A stretch of DNA of 60,000 nt from Liolophura sinensis (Eukaryota; Mollusca; Polyplacophora; Chitonida; Chitonidae), in NCBI RefSeq assembly GCF_032854445.1, contig NC_088296.1, forward strand, positions 18,157,485 through 18,217,484, in the 5' to 3' direction. The position numbers were made by a program, and so were the translations under genes. Below are positions 47,271 through 57,693 of the stretch, piece after piece (within the stretch, counting starts at the first letter, position 1; every line of letters starts with the position of its first letter). Below the pieces are notes generated by a model. That model ran no database searches. It saw nothing but the letters and a program-made list of their open reading frames with translations, and was not told where the DNA came from.

Positions 47271-49095
47271 CTCAGATGTGACCAGCAGGCTACAGTACAG
47301 TCTGCTATCATTCCACAAGCAAACAGACGAGCTCCTTGATAAGTCTCTAATACTGTGCATTATTGAACAAAAATGTGAACAAGATGGCATTTAATTCCAC
47401 TACATGATTTAAAGTTCTTCATGTATTTGTATTGTTTATTGCCAGATCTGTGAATCTGCCATATACGTGTGCAGTAACCCCTAATTAATTGAAGGATCTC
47501 TCTTAAGGGCACCAAATACTCTTAACAAGCTTCTAAAATAATGATTGTTAACATTAATTTGTTTCAACATTAACCAAATATATGATATCTGCATATTTGT
47601 GCATCCTAGAGTTTAATACTGGAGTACAGGTCAATGATAACTGCATGTGTATGTACATGTGTAATGCGTTGGCATACAGTGGCTGGCTCTTACATGTGCT
47701 CCAGCATCAGTTTCCAAAACTCTATGATTATTGATTATTAGGATGTCTACGGTAAGGCAGCTTGTTGATTGGGGAAGCAGCACTCAGTCTGCAGCAGCAG
47801 CCAGTAGCGAGAGGCACAGTAGAGACTTAGCAACAGGCTGAGTGTGACGGCTGCGCGCTGCAGTGTGGACAGCACTGGCCGGACATTGGCAGCAGAATTT
47901 AATAACGGCGTGAGGGAATTTGGTTAGGGGTGGAAGATGTTGAGAGAGACTGCAGTGACATTTTACACGTATGTGTCATTGTGGCAAGAGTTTTTGCTTA
48001 AGAACCTGAAGGACATGGATTTTACCAAGCAACACAGAAAATGGTGAAAGGATTAATCGACAACTGTTGTGCCAGAAGGTACAGTACGTTTTGAAGTACA
48101 GGCATATACATGTATACCATCCACTTGTTTCTACAATTGGTCCAGAGATGTTTTAGCGGCTTACAGTTTCAGAATGTACATAACGATAACCATGTAAGCT
48201 AGTTTGCCTTTACATGAACATCCATGTGCATATCAGAATGGGTTCAGCATATTATTACATATTTGTTGATAATGACATGAAACTTTTGTGGAATTATTGA
48301 ATTCCCAAAAAGGAGGATTTGATCTTTTCTAGGAGTCCATTTTCTACTCTGTTTCTGAAGTACATGGACGTAACATACATGCATGTATATTGTATAAGAA
48401 TGAATCATTAGGGCCATATAAGGGAGCATGTACATGTATGTTGGCACTCAGTCTTCCAATCACATTATGGTAAAACAAACCAAATATGCAACATTATTTA
48501 AGATTCTAAGAGTGACTGTACAGAATGTGGGGGTTATAGATTTGGCCATATTTTGGGGGACATGATCACGTGTATTTATACATGTGTGTAAGAGAATTTC
48601 TCTTTTTTCTTACTGTTCAGAAATACTGGAGATATCATTATGGTATAGGTGAAAGGTGTCTGAGATTTATGAAGCGTTGTCTTAATGGGTTACTAGATGA
48701 CCCATTGATGTTTTACTGTCTGTTCACCAGCACTAGCAGTCTACACAAGATTACTTTGGCTATATATTCATCTTGGAAGAAATAAGCTAATGATTATGTT
48801 AATAACTCAGAAGTACATGTACTATAATTAAGGTTTATGATACAATATGTCTGTGTTTTTGATGTATAATAGATGTATCAGGCAGTGGTTATTAAAGGGG
48901 TATGAATAATTTAGTTCTTGAATACTGAAAAAGCAAAATATATAAACTGCATCAGGACACTAAGGCTCTGAATTTTATTGTATTATTTCTCTATCCAATT
49001 GGTTTCTACATGTACATGCATGTAGAAGTACATGTAAATGTACATGCATGTAGACGTACATGTACATGTATGTGCAGCTCAGTGATGTAACATCT
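47271..49095. other. Intronic, with a GC-richer island
   Basis: 47750-47935 is distinctly less AT-rich (CAGCAGCAGCCAGTAGCGAG, GGCTGCGCGCTGCAG); otherwise unique with TACATGTA clusters at 49005-49070. Confidence 0.5.
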
Positions 49096-49245
49096 TGATG
49101 CATTTATATGAAAAACTGTAAATTCCTGACTGACGTAAATTCATACCCAGTTTCACATACGTTTATACTCGTGACCATCTGCTGAATGTCACATTAGAGT
49201 TGCTGCTCTGGTTTTTACTCTCTGTGCTGTGGTCTTTCATATTGA
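49096..49245. repeat. Dispersed repeat R6, copy 2
   Basis: GATGCATTTATATGAA, then GTTGCTGCTCTGGTTTTTAC. Confidence 0.55.
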
Positions 49246-49749
49246 CTAGCGAGGACATAAAACATCAACAAGGCATGTACACTGTATGTACATGCGGCCA
49301 GTGTCTTGGACATATTAGATTTTTTTTTTTATTCACCTTTCAGGATTAGCATGATTGAATGTATCGCCGTATTACTGACACGTTCACCTGTGTAATGTTA
49401 CCCAATGAGAGTGGTGAATGTTGAAACTGGTTAGAGAATCGTCAACAGGATGTCTGTCGAGCTGTTAGAGCCATGAGTCATCAGTCCATGTTTAGATGTA
49501 TATTATGTATACGATTTAATTGTATTACTTCTGGCTGGCCGGCCACAGTGGAGCTCATGGACCAATACCAATTCCAATATGTACATTGTACATACTTTCT
49601 CACAAGGCCCTTAATTACGGCAGGATTGATCATTACCCATCCTGCTAAGCTTGATTGCCAGATGCCAGTGAATCCACAGATATGATATGTATAGGACCTA
49701 AATTTCCACCAAGACTACAGCTAATGTCAACCTCCTCACTGATGGGACA

Positions 49750-49890
49750 GGGGAAGGTCTGCCAGCAACCTGCAGATGGTCGTTTGTTACCCCCATGCTC
49801 TTCTTTGTTTCATGTCCCACCATAAGTCTGACCACCGTTTTAGAAGTGAAATATTTCTGAGCACAGTGTAACACACCAGTCAACTAAATA
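49750..49890 (+). mobile_element. SINE-A 3' half, old
   Basis: Recognisable GAAGGTCTGCCAGCAACC and AAGTGAAATATTTCTGAG, with many substitutions. Confidence 0.78.
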
Positions 49891-49894
49891 ATTT

Positions 49895-50021
49895 AATTAC
49901 TCAGTTACTTGAACTCATTTTTTCCTGAATTACTCAGTTACATGAACTCATTTTGCCTTAATTACTCAGTTACATGAACTCATTTTGCCTTAATTACTCA
50001 GTCACATGAACTCATTTTGCT
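49895..50021. repeat. 32-bp minisatellite, 4 copies
   Basis: Unit AATTACTCAGTTACATGAAC + TCATTTTGCCTT. Confidence 0.92.
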
Positions 50022-50149
50022 TGATTGTGAGTGTTCCATTGGCCTTACAGAAATGTGTTGTGAGGTTTTTTTTTTTTTTTTTTGGTTTTTTTTAGAATGC
50101 AGAATATCATCATGCAGGAGTTTTGTCCTCTTTATTTATGCAAAAATTT

Positions 50150-50242
50150 CATCACAGAAATGTTCAGAATTTAATTCAAAAATGCTAAAAATGTCAAAAT
50201 TACGAGCATGATGTATAGCTTCCTCTTTTTCATCCAAGTGTC
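50150..50242. repeat. Dispersed repeat R5, copy 2
   Basis: CACAGAAATGTTCAGAATTT, AAAAATGCTAAAAATG and TGATGTATAGCTTCCTCTTT. Confidence 0.6.
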
Positions 50243-50766
50243 TGTTTTATCCCTGTATCATACATCCTGCTAGAAAATGTTTTTTGGGGTTTTTGTGAAA
50301 GTTTAGATCGTCCACTGTAGTGCGGGCAGCAGTTGGTTGATTTGCACTGCCTTCATGTACAGTTATTTATTCCCACCCAGCTGATTTCTGTTACTGATAG
50401 CCCAAAGCTCAACATAGCTACACTGGATCTTACTGCTGGATATGTATGTATATAGGGCTATTGATTTATGAGTTCGCCCAGGAACTTGATGTATCTCCAC
50501 TGTCATGGATGATAGAAGACATTAGCTCCTGGGAAACCAGTTTTTATGGATTGCTCGTAAAAACCAGGGTGATGAGAGCATGTATATCATGGATGTATAG
50601 TGTAGGAAAAGAGAAAATTATACATGTAGGCGCAAACTTAGGGTGGTATTGGAAAACCACATTTATGGGCAATTTTTGGTGGTGGTACATAATGACATCG
50701 ACCCTTTCCTTGACATATTGGAGATTTGTACATATATGTATACACAGTATGTCTTTTGTTTAATTA

Positions 50767-50769
<3 letters not shown>

Positions 50770-50798
<29 letters not shown>
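50770..50798. repeat. (TA)n microsatellite
   Basis: Short TA run 600 bp before APC exon 2. Confidence 0.95.
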
Positions 50799-51403
50799 GC
50801 ATGAATAATTTAATTTTCCTGAATTTTTGTTTTTAGAGGGTTCTGTTTGTCCTAAATTTTACATGACATATCTTCAATTTCTTTCAATTCTTTTCTTAGA
50901 AAAAGTAGTCCTACATGGGTTTGGCTTCATTTTTTCTGTTTATCGGAGTATAAACGCAAAAATTTGACCATTCGGATTGTGCCTTACAAGCGTAAATTCA
51001 GGAAAATTCAATTATTTATGTTTACATCCAAATGTGTAGTAATTTACATTTGGTTATATTTCAATGAAGAAAACTCAACTTTAGGGATATGATACATTCC
51101 AAACAAACCCTGTAAAATGCATGTATTTTTCTAATACTGACAGAACTCCCAGAATCAGCCAAAATGTGGCAAAATTTAAAATGATTTTACCAGTTATGAA
51201 TTTATATTTATAAAGGTACATTGTGTATCTGTTTTTCTGCATTCACTTGTCATGAGCTTTATATACATGTAGATTACACGTATATTCCTGCATCTGGACG
51301 TACTTGCAGCCTTAGTCCTTTGTCCACAGAAACAAAAAGAAGCAAGAAACATGTTCGTCTTATGATGATTTACTCTTATATGAGTTTTTTCATGTGTTTT
51401 CAG

Positions 51404-51602
51404 ATGACAGCACTCTCCAGCATGCGGAGGTAATATTAGGTGGTCAGGATTCGTTCATGGAGAACGAGTTACGCAGTATGGGCCTCGGACGACGTAGTGG
51501 TCAGAAACCCTCGGGCGGCGGGGTCAGTGCAGCCAGTCCGGGAAAGCGAAGAAATGGCGACCGAGAGTTTTACTCCTTCATGCAGGAGCTGGACCAGGAA
51601 AG
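51404..51602 (+). CDS. APC: APC coding exon 2 (equivalent of vertebrate exon 4)
   Basis: The exon is bounded by acceptor TGTTTTCAG (ends 51403) and donor GGTGAG (GT at 51603-51604). The two bases AT complete the codon begun by A at 10587, giving Asn, and the frame then reads DSTLQHAEVILGGQD, through MENELRSMGLGRRSG, to FYSFMQELDQER. This resembles the human segment between the first coiled coil and the next helix, which is basic and Ser/Gly-rich and ends in LEELEKER. Length is 199 bp against 202 bp for human exon 4. It starts in phase 1 and ends in phase 2, as in the human gene. It forms the linker leading into the second N-terminal helical region. The basic patch PGKRRNGDR could matter for localisation, which is conjecture. 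Confidence 0.9.
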
Positions 51603-51627
51603 GTGAGACTGCAGGTCTTTCTTAAAG

Positions 51628-51955
51628 GATACAGGTTGTGGGACAGGGTTCAAACCTGACCCTGGACAGGGAATTTGTAGATTTCCCCAATCTCTCCGTT
51701 ATGCCCTGGTGACAAGACGCAGCTGACAAAGCTTGTGTGTCTGTTTGGGCAGTTAAACATTTGACCACTTGTTGTCCACCAATGTGGAATATACCATATA
51801 AGTTTGGGGAAGTTCGGCAGTAACTCGATCGCCAAATATTGGTGGTTTTTCCCCTGGGCAGTTCAGTTTCTTACACCCATAAAACTCAGTGTGAGTGGAT
51901 AAGAGAAAACATCTTGAGTATATCATTAAACAGCAGTGAAACAAATGAATAAATG
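51628..51955 (+). mobile_element. SINE-like element related to SINE-A at its 3' end
   Basis: GGGTTCAAACCTGACCCTG looks like a box B. The 3' part AACATCTTGAGTATATCATT with an AATGAATAAATGA end parallels the SINE-A tail. Confidence 0.5.
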
Positions 51956-52013
51956 ATCTTGAAGTTGACAATCCACCTGTGAGGGCTGAGGTGGTTAGCA
52001 CGCCACGTGGTTA

Positions 52014-52176
52014 GCACGTGGGAAGGTCTACCAGCAGCCTGCGGATCGTCATGGGTTTCCCCAGGTGCTGCCCGGGTTCCTCCCACCATAATGCTGGCTG
52101 CCTGTATGTACATGTAAGTGAAATATTCTTGAGTACAACGTAAAAAAACCCCAATCAAATAGATAAATAAATAAAT
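52014..52176 (+). mobile_element. SINE-A 3' half
   Basis: ACACGTGGGAAGG-like start to the AGATAAATAAATAAAT tail, inside APC intron 2. It contains a small TACATGTA insertion. Confidence 0.86.
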
Positions 52177-52342
52177 CTCTGCACATGAATCTTAATTCAC
52201 ACATTCACAATCTTAATTCACATTGCGTAATAGCAGTCAGTTCTATGTCTGATTGACCATTGATCTGTTATAATAATTGAGTACCACATGCTGACAGACC
52301 CCTTAGCAAGATATTTAAAGGCCAGCCGGTAAAGTCACATTC

Positions 52343-52500
52343 CGGTAAGGCATCTCAGTAAAGCAGCACTAGATAAAAGAGCCGTAGAAATCCATCCTGC
52401 AATAAGAAGGCTCATTACATGCTCTCTGAGGATTCCTTCGTCGTCATATGACTGAAAACTTGTTAAGTTGGACGTTAAACCCCAAGCACTCACTCACTCA
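52343..52500 (+). mobile_element. SINE-B 3' half
   Basis: TCCGGTAAGGCATCTCAG to the CTCACTCACTCA tail, in APC intron 2. Confidence 0.83.
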
Positions 52501-52765
52501 AAGTCACACTCCCCAAAAAGGGGTAGGTGGCAGTTTCCACATCAGTCATGTATTGATGGTAAAATGATTTGGTAACATTTTACTTGAAAAAAAAGTAGCA
52601 GTTACATATTTTTAGATCTGGCTTGCAGCACTCTTCTACAAAGCCTAGCTTAGGGCTACGGCTGTGATACGTGACCAGAGTGATGCTGAAAGCTGTATGA
52701 TGGACAACCAAGTATTTAATATTTGCATACATTTGCATACATACATTAGTTCTTTCTCATTTCAG

Positions 52766-52874
52766 AACTGCCATATTACATGATATAGAGTCAGAAGACA
52801 AGCTCAGAAAATGGTATTACGAACAGCTGGAAGTCTTCACCAAGAAGATAGAAAACCTGCCACTGACAGAAACA
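52766..52874 (+). CDS. APC: APC coding exon 3 (equivalent of vertebrate exon 5)
   Basis: The acceptor TTTCAG ends at 52765 and the donor GTAAGT starts at 52875. The first base completes the split Arg codon (AG+A), and the frame then reads TAILHDIESEDKL, RKWYYEQLEVF, TKKIENLPLTET. Human APC has the same WYY.QL...TK.I..LPLTE core at this point, a hallmark of the family. Exon length is exactly 109 bp as in human exon 5 and it ends in phase 0, also as in human. The segment belongs to the N-terminal helical oligomerisation region upstream of the armadillo repeats. The following exon should open in phase 0; I did not find it before 60000. Confidence 0.95.
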
Positions 52875-53314
52875 GTAAGTTTTCTCCTCTTGGATTGAGC
52901 AATTCTCACCAGGTGGCTCCTTATTTAAAATGGAAGCCCAGGCTTTCCTTTGGTCAGAAGCATACAGCCTGTGGTGTGGGAGGAATTATGCATTTGATTG
53001 TGTTTATTTTCAGCAAAGTGTTGTATGTTGTCATTCTTTTCATTGGTAGGACAGATACTAGTTTGTGCCGAAAAGTAAAATTACATTTCTCTCTCAGACT
53101 TTGTCTTCAAAAAAGTAAACAAGTCCTACGGATAGATTGCTAGTTAGATGGTCTGACATTGTGAGATACAGAAACTGTGTATTCCTGCTGTGATCATATG
53201 TACATTGGCTATAAAGAGCGTATCAACAAGAAAGAAATGTACCATATACTATAAACTATTACTTTTGATGCCAAAACTTACACTTTTCCAGTAGCATATC
53301 ATCAAACGAACTTG

Positions 53315-53529
53315 AATGACCCAGGAGCCTCTCACCAATGCAGTAGCTGAGAGTCCAGGCTGGTTTTCTCTCTGGCTGTACATGGGAAGGCCATTCAGCA
53401 TCCTGCAGATGGTCGTTGGTTTCCCTCGGGTTCTGCCTGGTTTCCTCCCATAATAAAGGTGGCCGCTGTCGTATGAGTGAAATATTCTTGAGTATGGCGT
53501 AAAACACCAATCAAATAAATAAATAAATC
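53315..53529 (+). mobile_element. SINE-A, head missing
   Basis: AATGACCCAGGAGCCTCTC onward; box B is decayed (GAGAGTCCAGG); tail AAATAAATAAATAAATC. Confidence 0.85.
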
Positions 53530-53622
53530 AACAAACCAGAAAATCTATTTCTAAGGTCAATAGAGCTGTCTGAATCTTAGACAGGATGTGCCAATCGGTA
53601 ACGGGCAAAATGTGAGGTCATT

Positions 53623-53833
53623 TACTGCACTCTATTTCCTCCACCTTTTCACCTAATGAAAAAGTACCTTATGGAACCCATTAACTTGCCATTCCAGACA
53701 AATCCATATTGGTAGGATTTGCCAATTTCAGATCAACACAAAAAGTGTAATATCAACAGTCTACACAGAATAATCCCTTCAGAATAGACTTGAATAGACA
53801 CCGTGCAAACATGCACAACGGTTGAAGAATTAC
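53623..53833 (-). mobile_element. MITE-1, reverse
   Basis: TACTGCACTCTATTTCCTCC to GGTTGAAGAATTACGA; CACAGAATAATCCCTTCAG inside. Confidence 0.78.
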
Positions 53834-54180
53834 GATTTACACTTTGATGTATTTCAGTTTAGCAGTGGTACAACAACAGCATTTTAGTGATGCTTCACAT
53901 TTGTGTTGTGACTATTAGACTTCATCTCTGGGGCATCCCATGTTCGTCCTAATTCTATTTACAAGAGATGCAGTCTATCTCTAGAAACAATTTGTCTAAT
54001 GCTTCCTCGGCCAATAAGTCACGTATGTAATGGATGTGAATGAGAGATCAATCTTCTGCGGTTGGCAATGAAATTTCTGAGCGACAAATGGGGTTTGGAA
54101 TTTTGCCAGGTACATGCACTCAGGTCTGGGTCAGGTTGACTTCTTCCACTAGCATGACTGGATTAATGTTGGGTACTCGT

Positions 54181-54360
54181 TTAGGCTGGAATACTGAGTT
54201 AGGCTGGAATACTGAGTTAGGCTGGAATACTGAGTTAGGCTGGAATACTGAGTTAGGCTGGAATACTGAGTTAGGCTGGAATACTGAGTTTGGCTGGAAT
54301 ACTGAGTTAGGCTGGAATACTGAGTTAGGCTGGAATACTGAGTTAGGCTGGAGTACTGTG
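54181..54360. repeat. 18-bp minisatellite, 10 copies
   Basis: Unit TTAGGCTGGAATACTGAG, almost perfect, giving LGWNTE repeats in one frame by chance. Confidence 0.95.
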
Positions 54361-55230
54361 TTCTTGTTGTTAAGGGTGAATACCTTGTAAAGTTGAAGCA
54401 CTTTTATCTTGTTGTTAGATGTAAATAATGTATCATAGATGTAAATAACGTATCAGGTTGGGACACTGAGTGAAGCTGGAGTACTTTATTCTTGATGTTA
54501 GGTGTGAATACCTTGTAAGGTTGGAGTACTTTGTTCTTCTTGCGAGGCGCGAATACTTTGTAAGGCTGGGACACTGAATTAGGCTAAAGTAGTTTGTTCT
54601 TCTTGTTAGGTGTGAAATACTTTGTTAGGTTGGAGTAGTTTGTTCTTCTTGCTAGGCGTGAATACTTTGTAAAGCTGGGACACTGAATTAGGCTAAAGTA
54701 GTTTGTTCTTCTTGTTAGGTGTGAAATACTTTGTTAGGTTGGAGTAGTTTGTTCTTCTTGCTAGGCGTGAATACTTTGTTAGGCTGGAACACTGAATTAG
54801 GCTAAAGTACTTCTTTTTAGGTGTGAATACCTTGTTAAGCTGAGTTAGGTCGGAGTACTTTGTTTCATATGTAGGCTGGAGTACTCATGCAGTTTAGATG
54901 GAGAAGTATGTGTATATATTGTGTTCATTGTTTATATGTTTATTGTTTGAAGTTTTCTCTTAGGCTGGCATGCTCAGGCTAAAATACTGTAGTCCTTTAG
55001 CAGCTAGACTGGAGTACTCAGGTAAATAGGGGTATTTTGTTAAGCTGGAGCCCTTTGACAGCTGGGCTTTATTGCTCATGCAGTTAGACCAGTGTGTTCA
55101 GTTAGACTCAAGCACTCTGTTAGGCTAGATTATAGTTGGGCTAGAGTACTCTGTTAGGCTGTAGCACTGAATTAGGCTGGAGAACTGAATTAGGCTGGAG
55201 TTGTGAATTAGGCTGGAGTACTTTCTTCGT
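54361..55230. repeat. Degenerate repeat complex derived from the 18-bp unit, with a 109-bp period inside
   Basis: Phrases like TTAGGCTGGAGTACT and TTTGTTCTTCTTG recur throughout. A 109-bp block starting at 54602 repeats at 54711 nearly exactly. Confidence 0.82.
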
Positions 55231-55394
55231 GAAGAATGCTAGAGTCCATAGAGTCAGCTTACCCCAAAAACTGATAATGTATGCTAACACTAATGAAAGC
55301 TCTGAAACTGTGTAGGCCTATGTTTATTACGTTAAACAAGAATCAAATTTATTTGATTGATGTTTACTTTTATTAAATACTTTTTTAGTAAACT

Positions 55395-55669
55395 TTCGGG
55401 AGCTGTAGATCAAGGGTCAATCCTGGATCGAATCACACCTAAGACCTTAAAAGAGGAGGTTGTAACTTCCTCGCTTGGCATTCAGTATGACGGGGATAGT
55501 GCAACAACTGCTTGCTTGCCTTTGGTAAGGCGTCTCAGTGAAGAGCGGTGGAAATCCATCCTGCAACAAGGATTCACATTACATGCACTCTAAGCATTCC
55601 TTCGTCGTCATATGGGTGAAAAATTGTTAAGTACGGCGTTAAACCCCAAGCACTCACTCACTCACTCAT
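55395..55669 (+). mobile_element. SINE-B, head missing
   Basis: It matches the 37389 copy from the box B region (GTCAATCCTGGATCG) to the CTCA tail, with a deletion before GGTGGAAATCCATCC. Confidence 0.86.
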
Positions 55670-56088
55670 TATTTTGTGACACACAGATTTCCAACAGCAT
55701 AGTACTGATCAGAGAACAAGCCAGAGTGTCGTTTTATCGGTATGGTCAATCTACATGTATGTACATGTACCTTCTGTTATCTGTTTGCTTGGCCATGCAA
55801 TCAGTCCAGATTTAATTCAGGCTGCACACAGAATGGTTAATTGATGTATCTAATTACAACAATGTGCATTTACGGAATACCCTGATGGTTAACATATGCA
55901 ATTAACCTTAATGGTTAAAATATGCAATTAACCTAAATCTCATCAATGGTGGGTAAATGATGATGAGTCTTGTTTTTGTGAACATTTTCTATTTTCTGCC
56001 TATTCCAGATAAGCAGATTTGAGGATCCATGTTATAGTTACATCTCGTGATGTCAGTGTGACCCGTGTGATTTTTGTACTAGTTTTTG

Positions 56089-56148
56089 CGATCCTGCTTA
56101 TGTTTATCGATCCTGCTTGTGTTTATCGATCCTGCTTATGTTTATCGA
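56089..56148. repeat. 19-bp minisatellite, 3 copies
   Basis: Unit CGATCCTGCTTATGTTTAT. Confidence 0.9.
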
Positions 56149-56328
56149 CTCCTATTATTCAGTGAGAATGGTTTTTACCATCATCTTTTTTTAATACCGG
56201 TAATTTCCTGCGTGATCTGGTGCATGATTCATGGGAGAGTGAGAACTACATGTAGCTTAGTGGTAAGGTATGTGGTATTTATGAATAAACATAAAGGTTT
56301 AATACATACTGGCTGCCTGTCCTGACAT

Positions 56329-56447
56329 ATGTGGGAAGGTCTGCCAGCAACCTGCAGATCGTCGTGCATTTCCTTGGTTTTCCTCCCACCGTATAAGTGA
56401 AACATTCTTGAGTACGGCATAAAACACCAATGAAGTAAATTAATAAA
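56329..56447 (+). mobile_element. SINE-A 3' fragment with deletion
   Basis: TGTGGGAAGGTCTGCCAGC, a shortened GC-rich centre, AAGTGAAACATTCTTGAG and a short tail. Confidence 0.82.
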
Positions 56448-57479
56448 TCAGTTCTTTTTTATTTTTTTTATTCATTGATGAACACTTTTCCACTATGAAT
56501 TGACCAAGATGGCTTGCAAGTATGAACAATTAACAGTGGCAGGTTACTATGGCCATTGCGCTTTGTTCCACATATAAAACTGACATTTTATAAGTTTTGC
56601 ATTAAATGATTAGCAAATATATGAATACTACAGTTAATTTCCTATTCAAGATTTAAATCGTCTTAACATTTCTGTGGTCAAATATTTCTTTACTGGGAAC
56701 ATTTCAGAAAACTAGATTTGGTCAGGAACCTTACATGAAATAACCACTTTGCATAGGCATCCAGATAAGCATTAAATAGGAAGGACATGACAGATATATC
56801 TAGCAAGGTCCCCATTTTTGACGATCAGTGAGTTTGGGTTTACTGCTTCTCACATTTTGTGATCTGTGATCGTTGATATAAGCTTCTCTGCAAGTAATGC
56901 TACAAACAGATCAGTTACACACACTATAGCCAACTGATCAGGAGGTCAAGATTTCATTCACCGTCAAATAACATGAGAGCAGAAAGTCATTAAACCTCCA
57001 GTCATGCCAGTTGTCAAGGTAACCAGGAAATCCAATAATCCACCTGATACAGTCAGGCTTAATCCATGTCTGGTATAAATGTTTAGAGGAATTCAGAGTC
57101 ATCACCATCTGACACCCCTCAGGTGGTAATGATGGTTTGACCCGATTATTTTCATTAAGCTTTCATGGGAAGATCCCATATTGACTACTGGGGTCAAAAT
57201 TCTCTGTATTTCAACCAGCTGGTTTTATTGTCATAGGTGTAATTTCACAGTTTTATTTATTTATTTCAATACCGTTTTCTGACATGAAATATTTAAACTG
57301 TTAATGCAAAAAAAAAATTTTTTTTCCGTTAATTATGCATTAAAAAGGAGAGAAGTTTAGCCCACACGTATATTGTGTTTGTCTGTTCCCTTCTTGGTTG
57401 TTTACAGTACAAATGATTATGAAGTCTGAAATTTAAAGATTCTACAATATTTAGGAGGTTTTACTTGTGAAAATGTACA
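56448..57479. other. Intronic, nothing recognised
   Basis: Unique sequence in APC intron 3. Confidence 0.6.
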
Positions 57480-57693
57480 TACTGCAATTCTTCATCATTT
57501 TGGCATGTTTGCAAAGTGTTTATTTGAGGGCATTATTTTGTGTATGGTAGACAGATAAAATTACATTTTTGGAAAACCCTAAAATTCGCCAATCCATCCA
57601 ATGTAGTTTTGTCTTCAAAATCAAATTAAAAAGGTGCAGGTCGAAGTCTGGCTGAAAGTTGGTCTTTCGTATGTGAAAAGGTTGAAAATGTAG
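57480..57693 (+). mobile_element. MITE-1, forward
   Basis: TACTGCAATTCTTCATC to GAAAAGGTTGAAAATGTA; CAATGTAGTTTTGTCTTC inside. Confidence 0.78.

Larger units (their letters stand above)
10588..51403 (+). other. APC: APC intron 1 (40.8 kb), overview
   Basis: It runs from donor GTAAGT at 10588 to acceptor CAG at 51401-51403. The flanking phase-1 ends join directly into an open frame, so no extra exon is needed between them. It is filled with SINEs, MITEs, minisatellites and simple repeats, annotated separately. No other gene in it could be recognised on either strand. Confidence 0.85.
51603..52765 (+). other. APC: APC intron 2 (1163 bp)
   Basis: A short intron between GTGAGA and TTTCAG. It holds a decayed SINE-like copy (51628-51955), a SINE-A copy (52014-52176) and a SINE-B 3' half (52343-52500). 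The rest is unremarkable. Confidence 0.85.

Noticed and set aside
54040-54401. ORFs with LGWNTE or FQPNSV repeats
   Set aside because: They are translations of the 18-bp minisatellite in opposite strands; no gene context.
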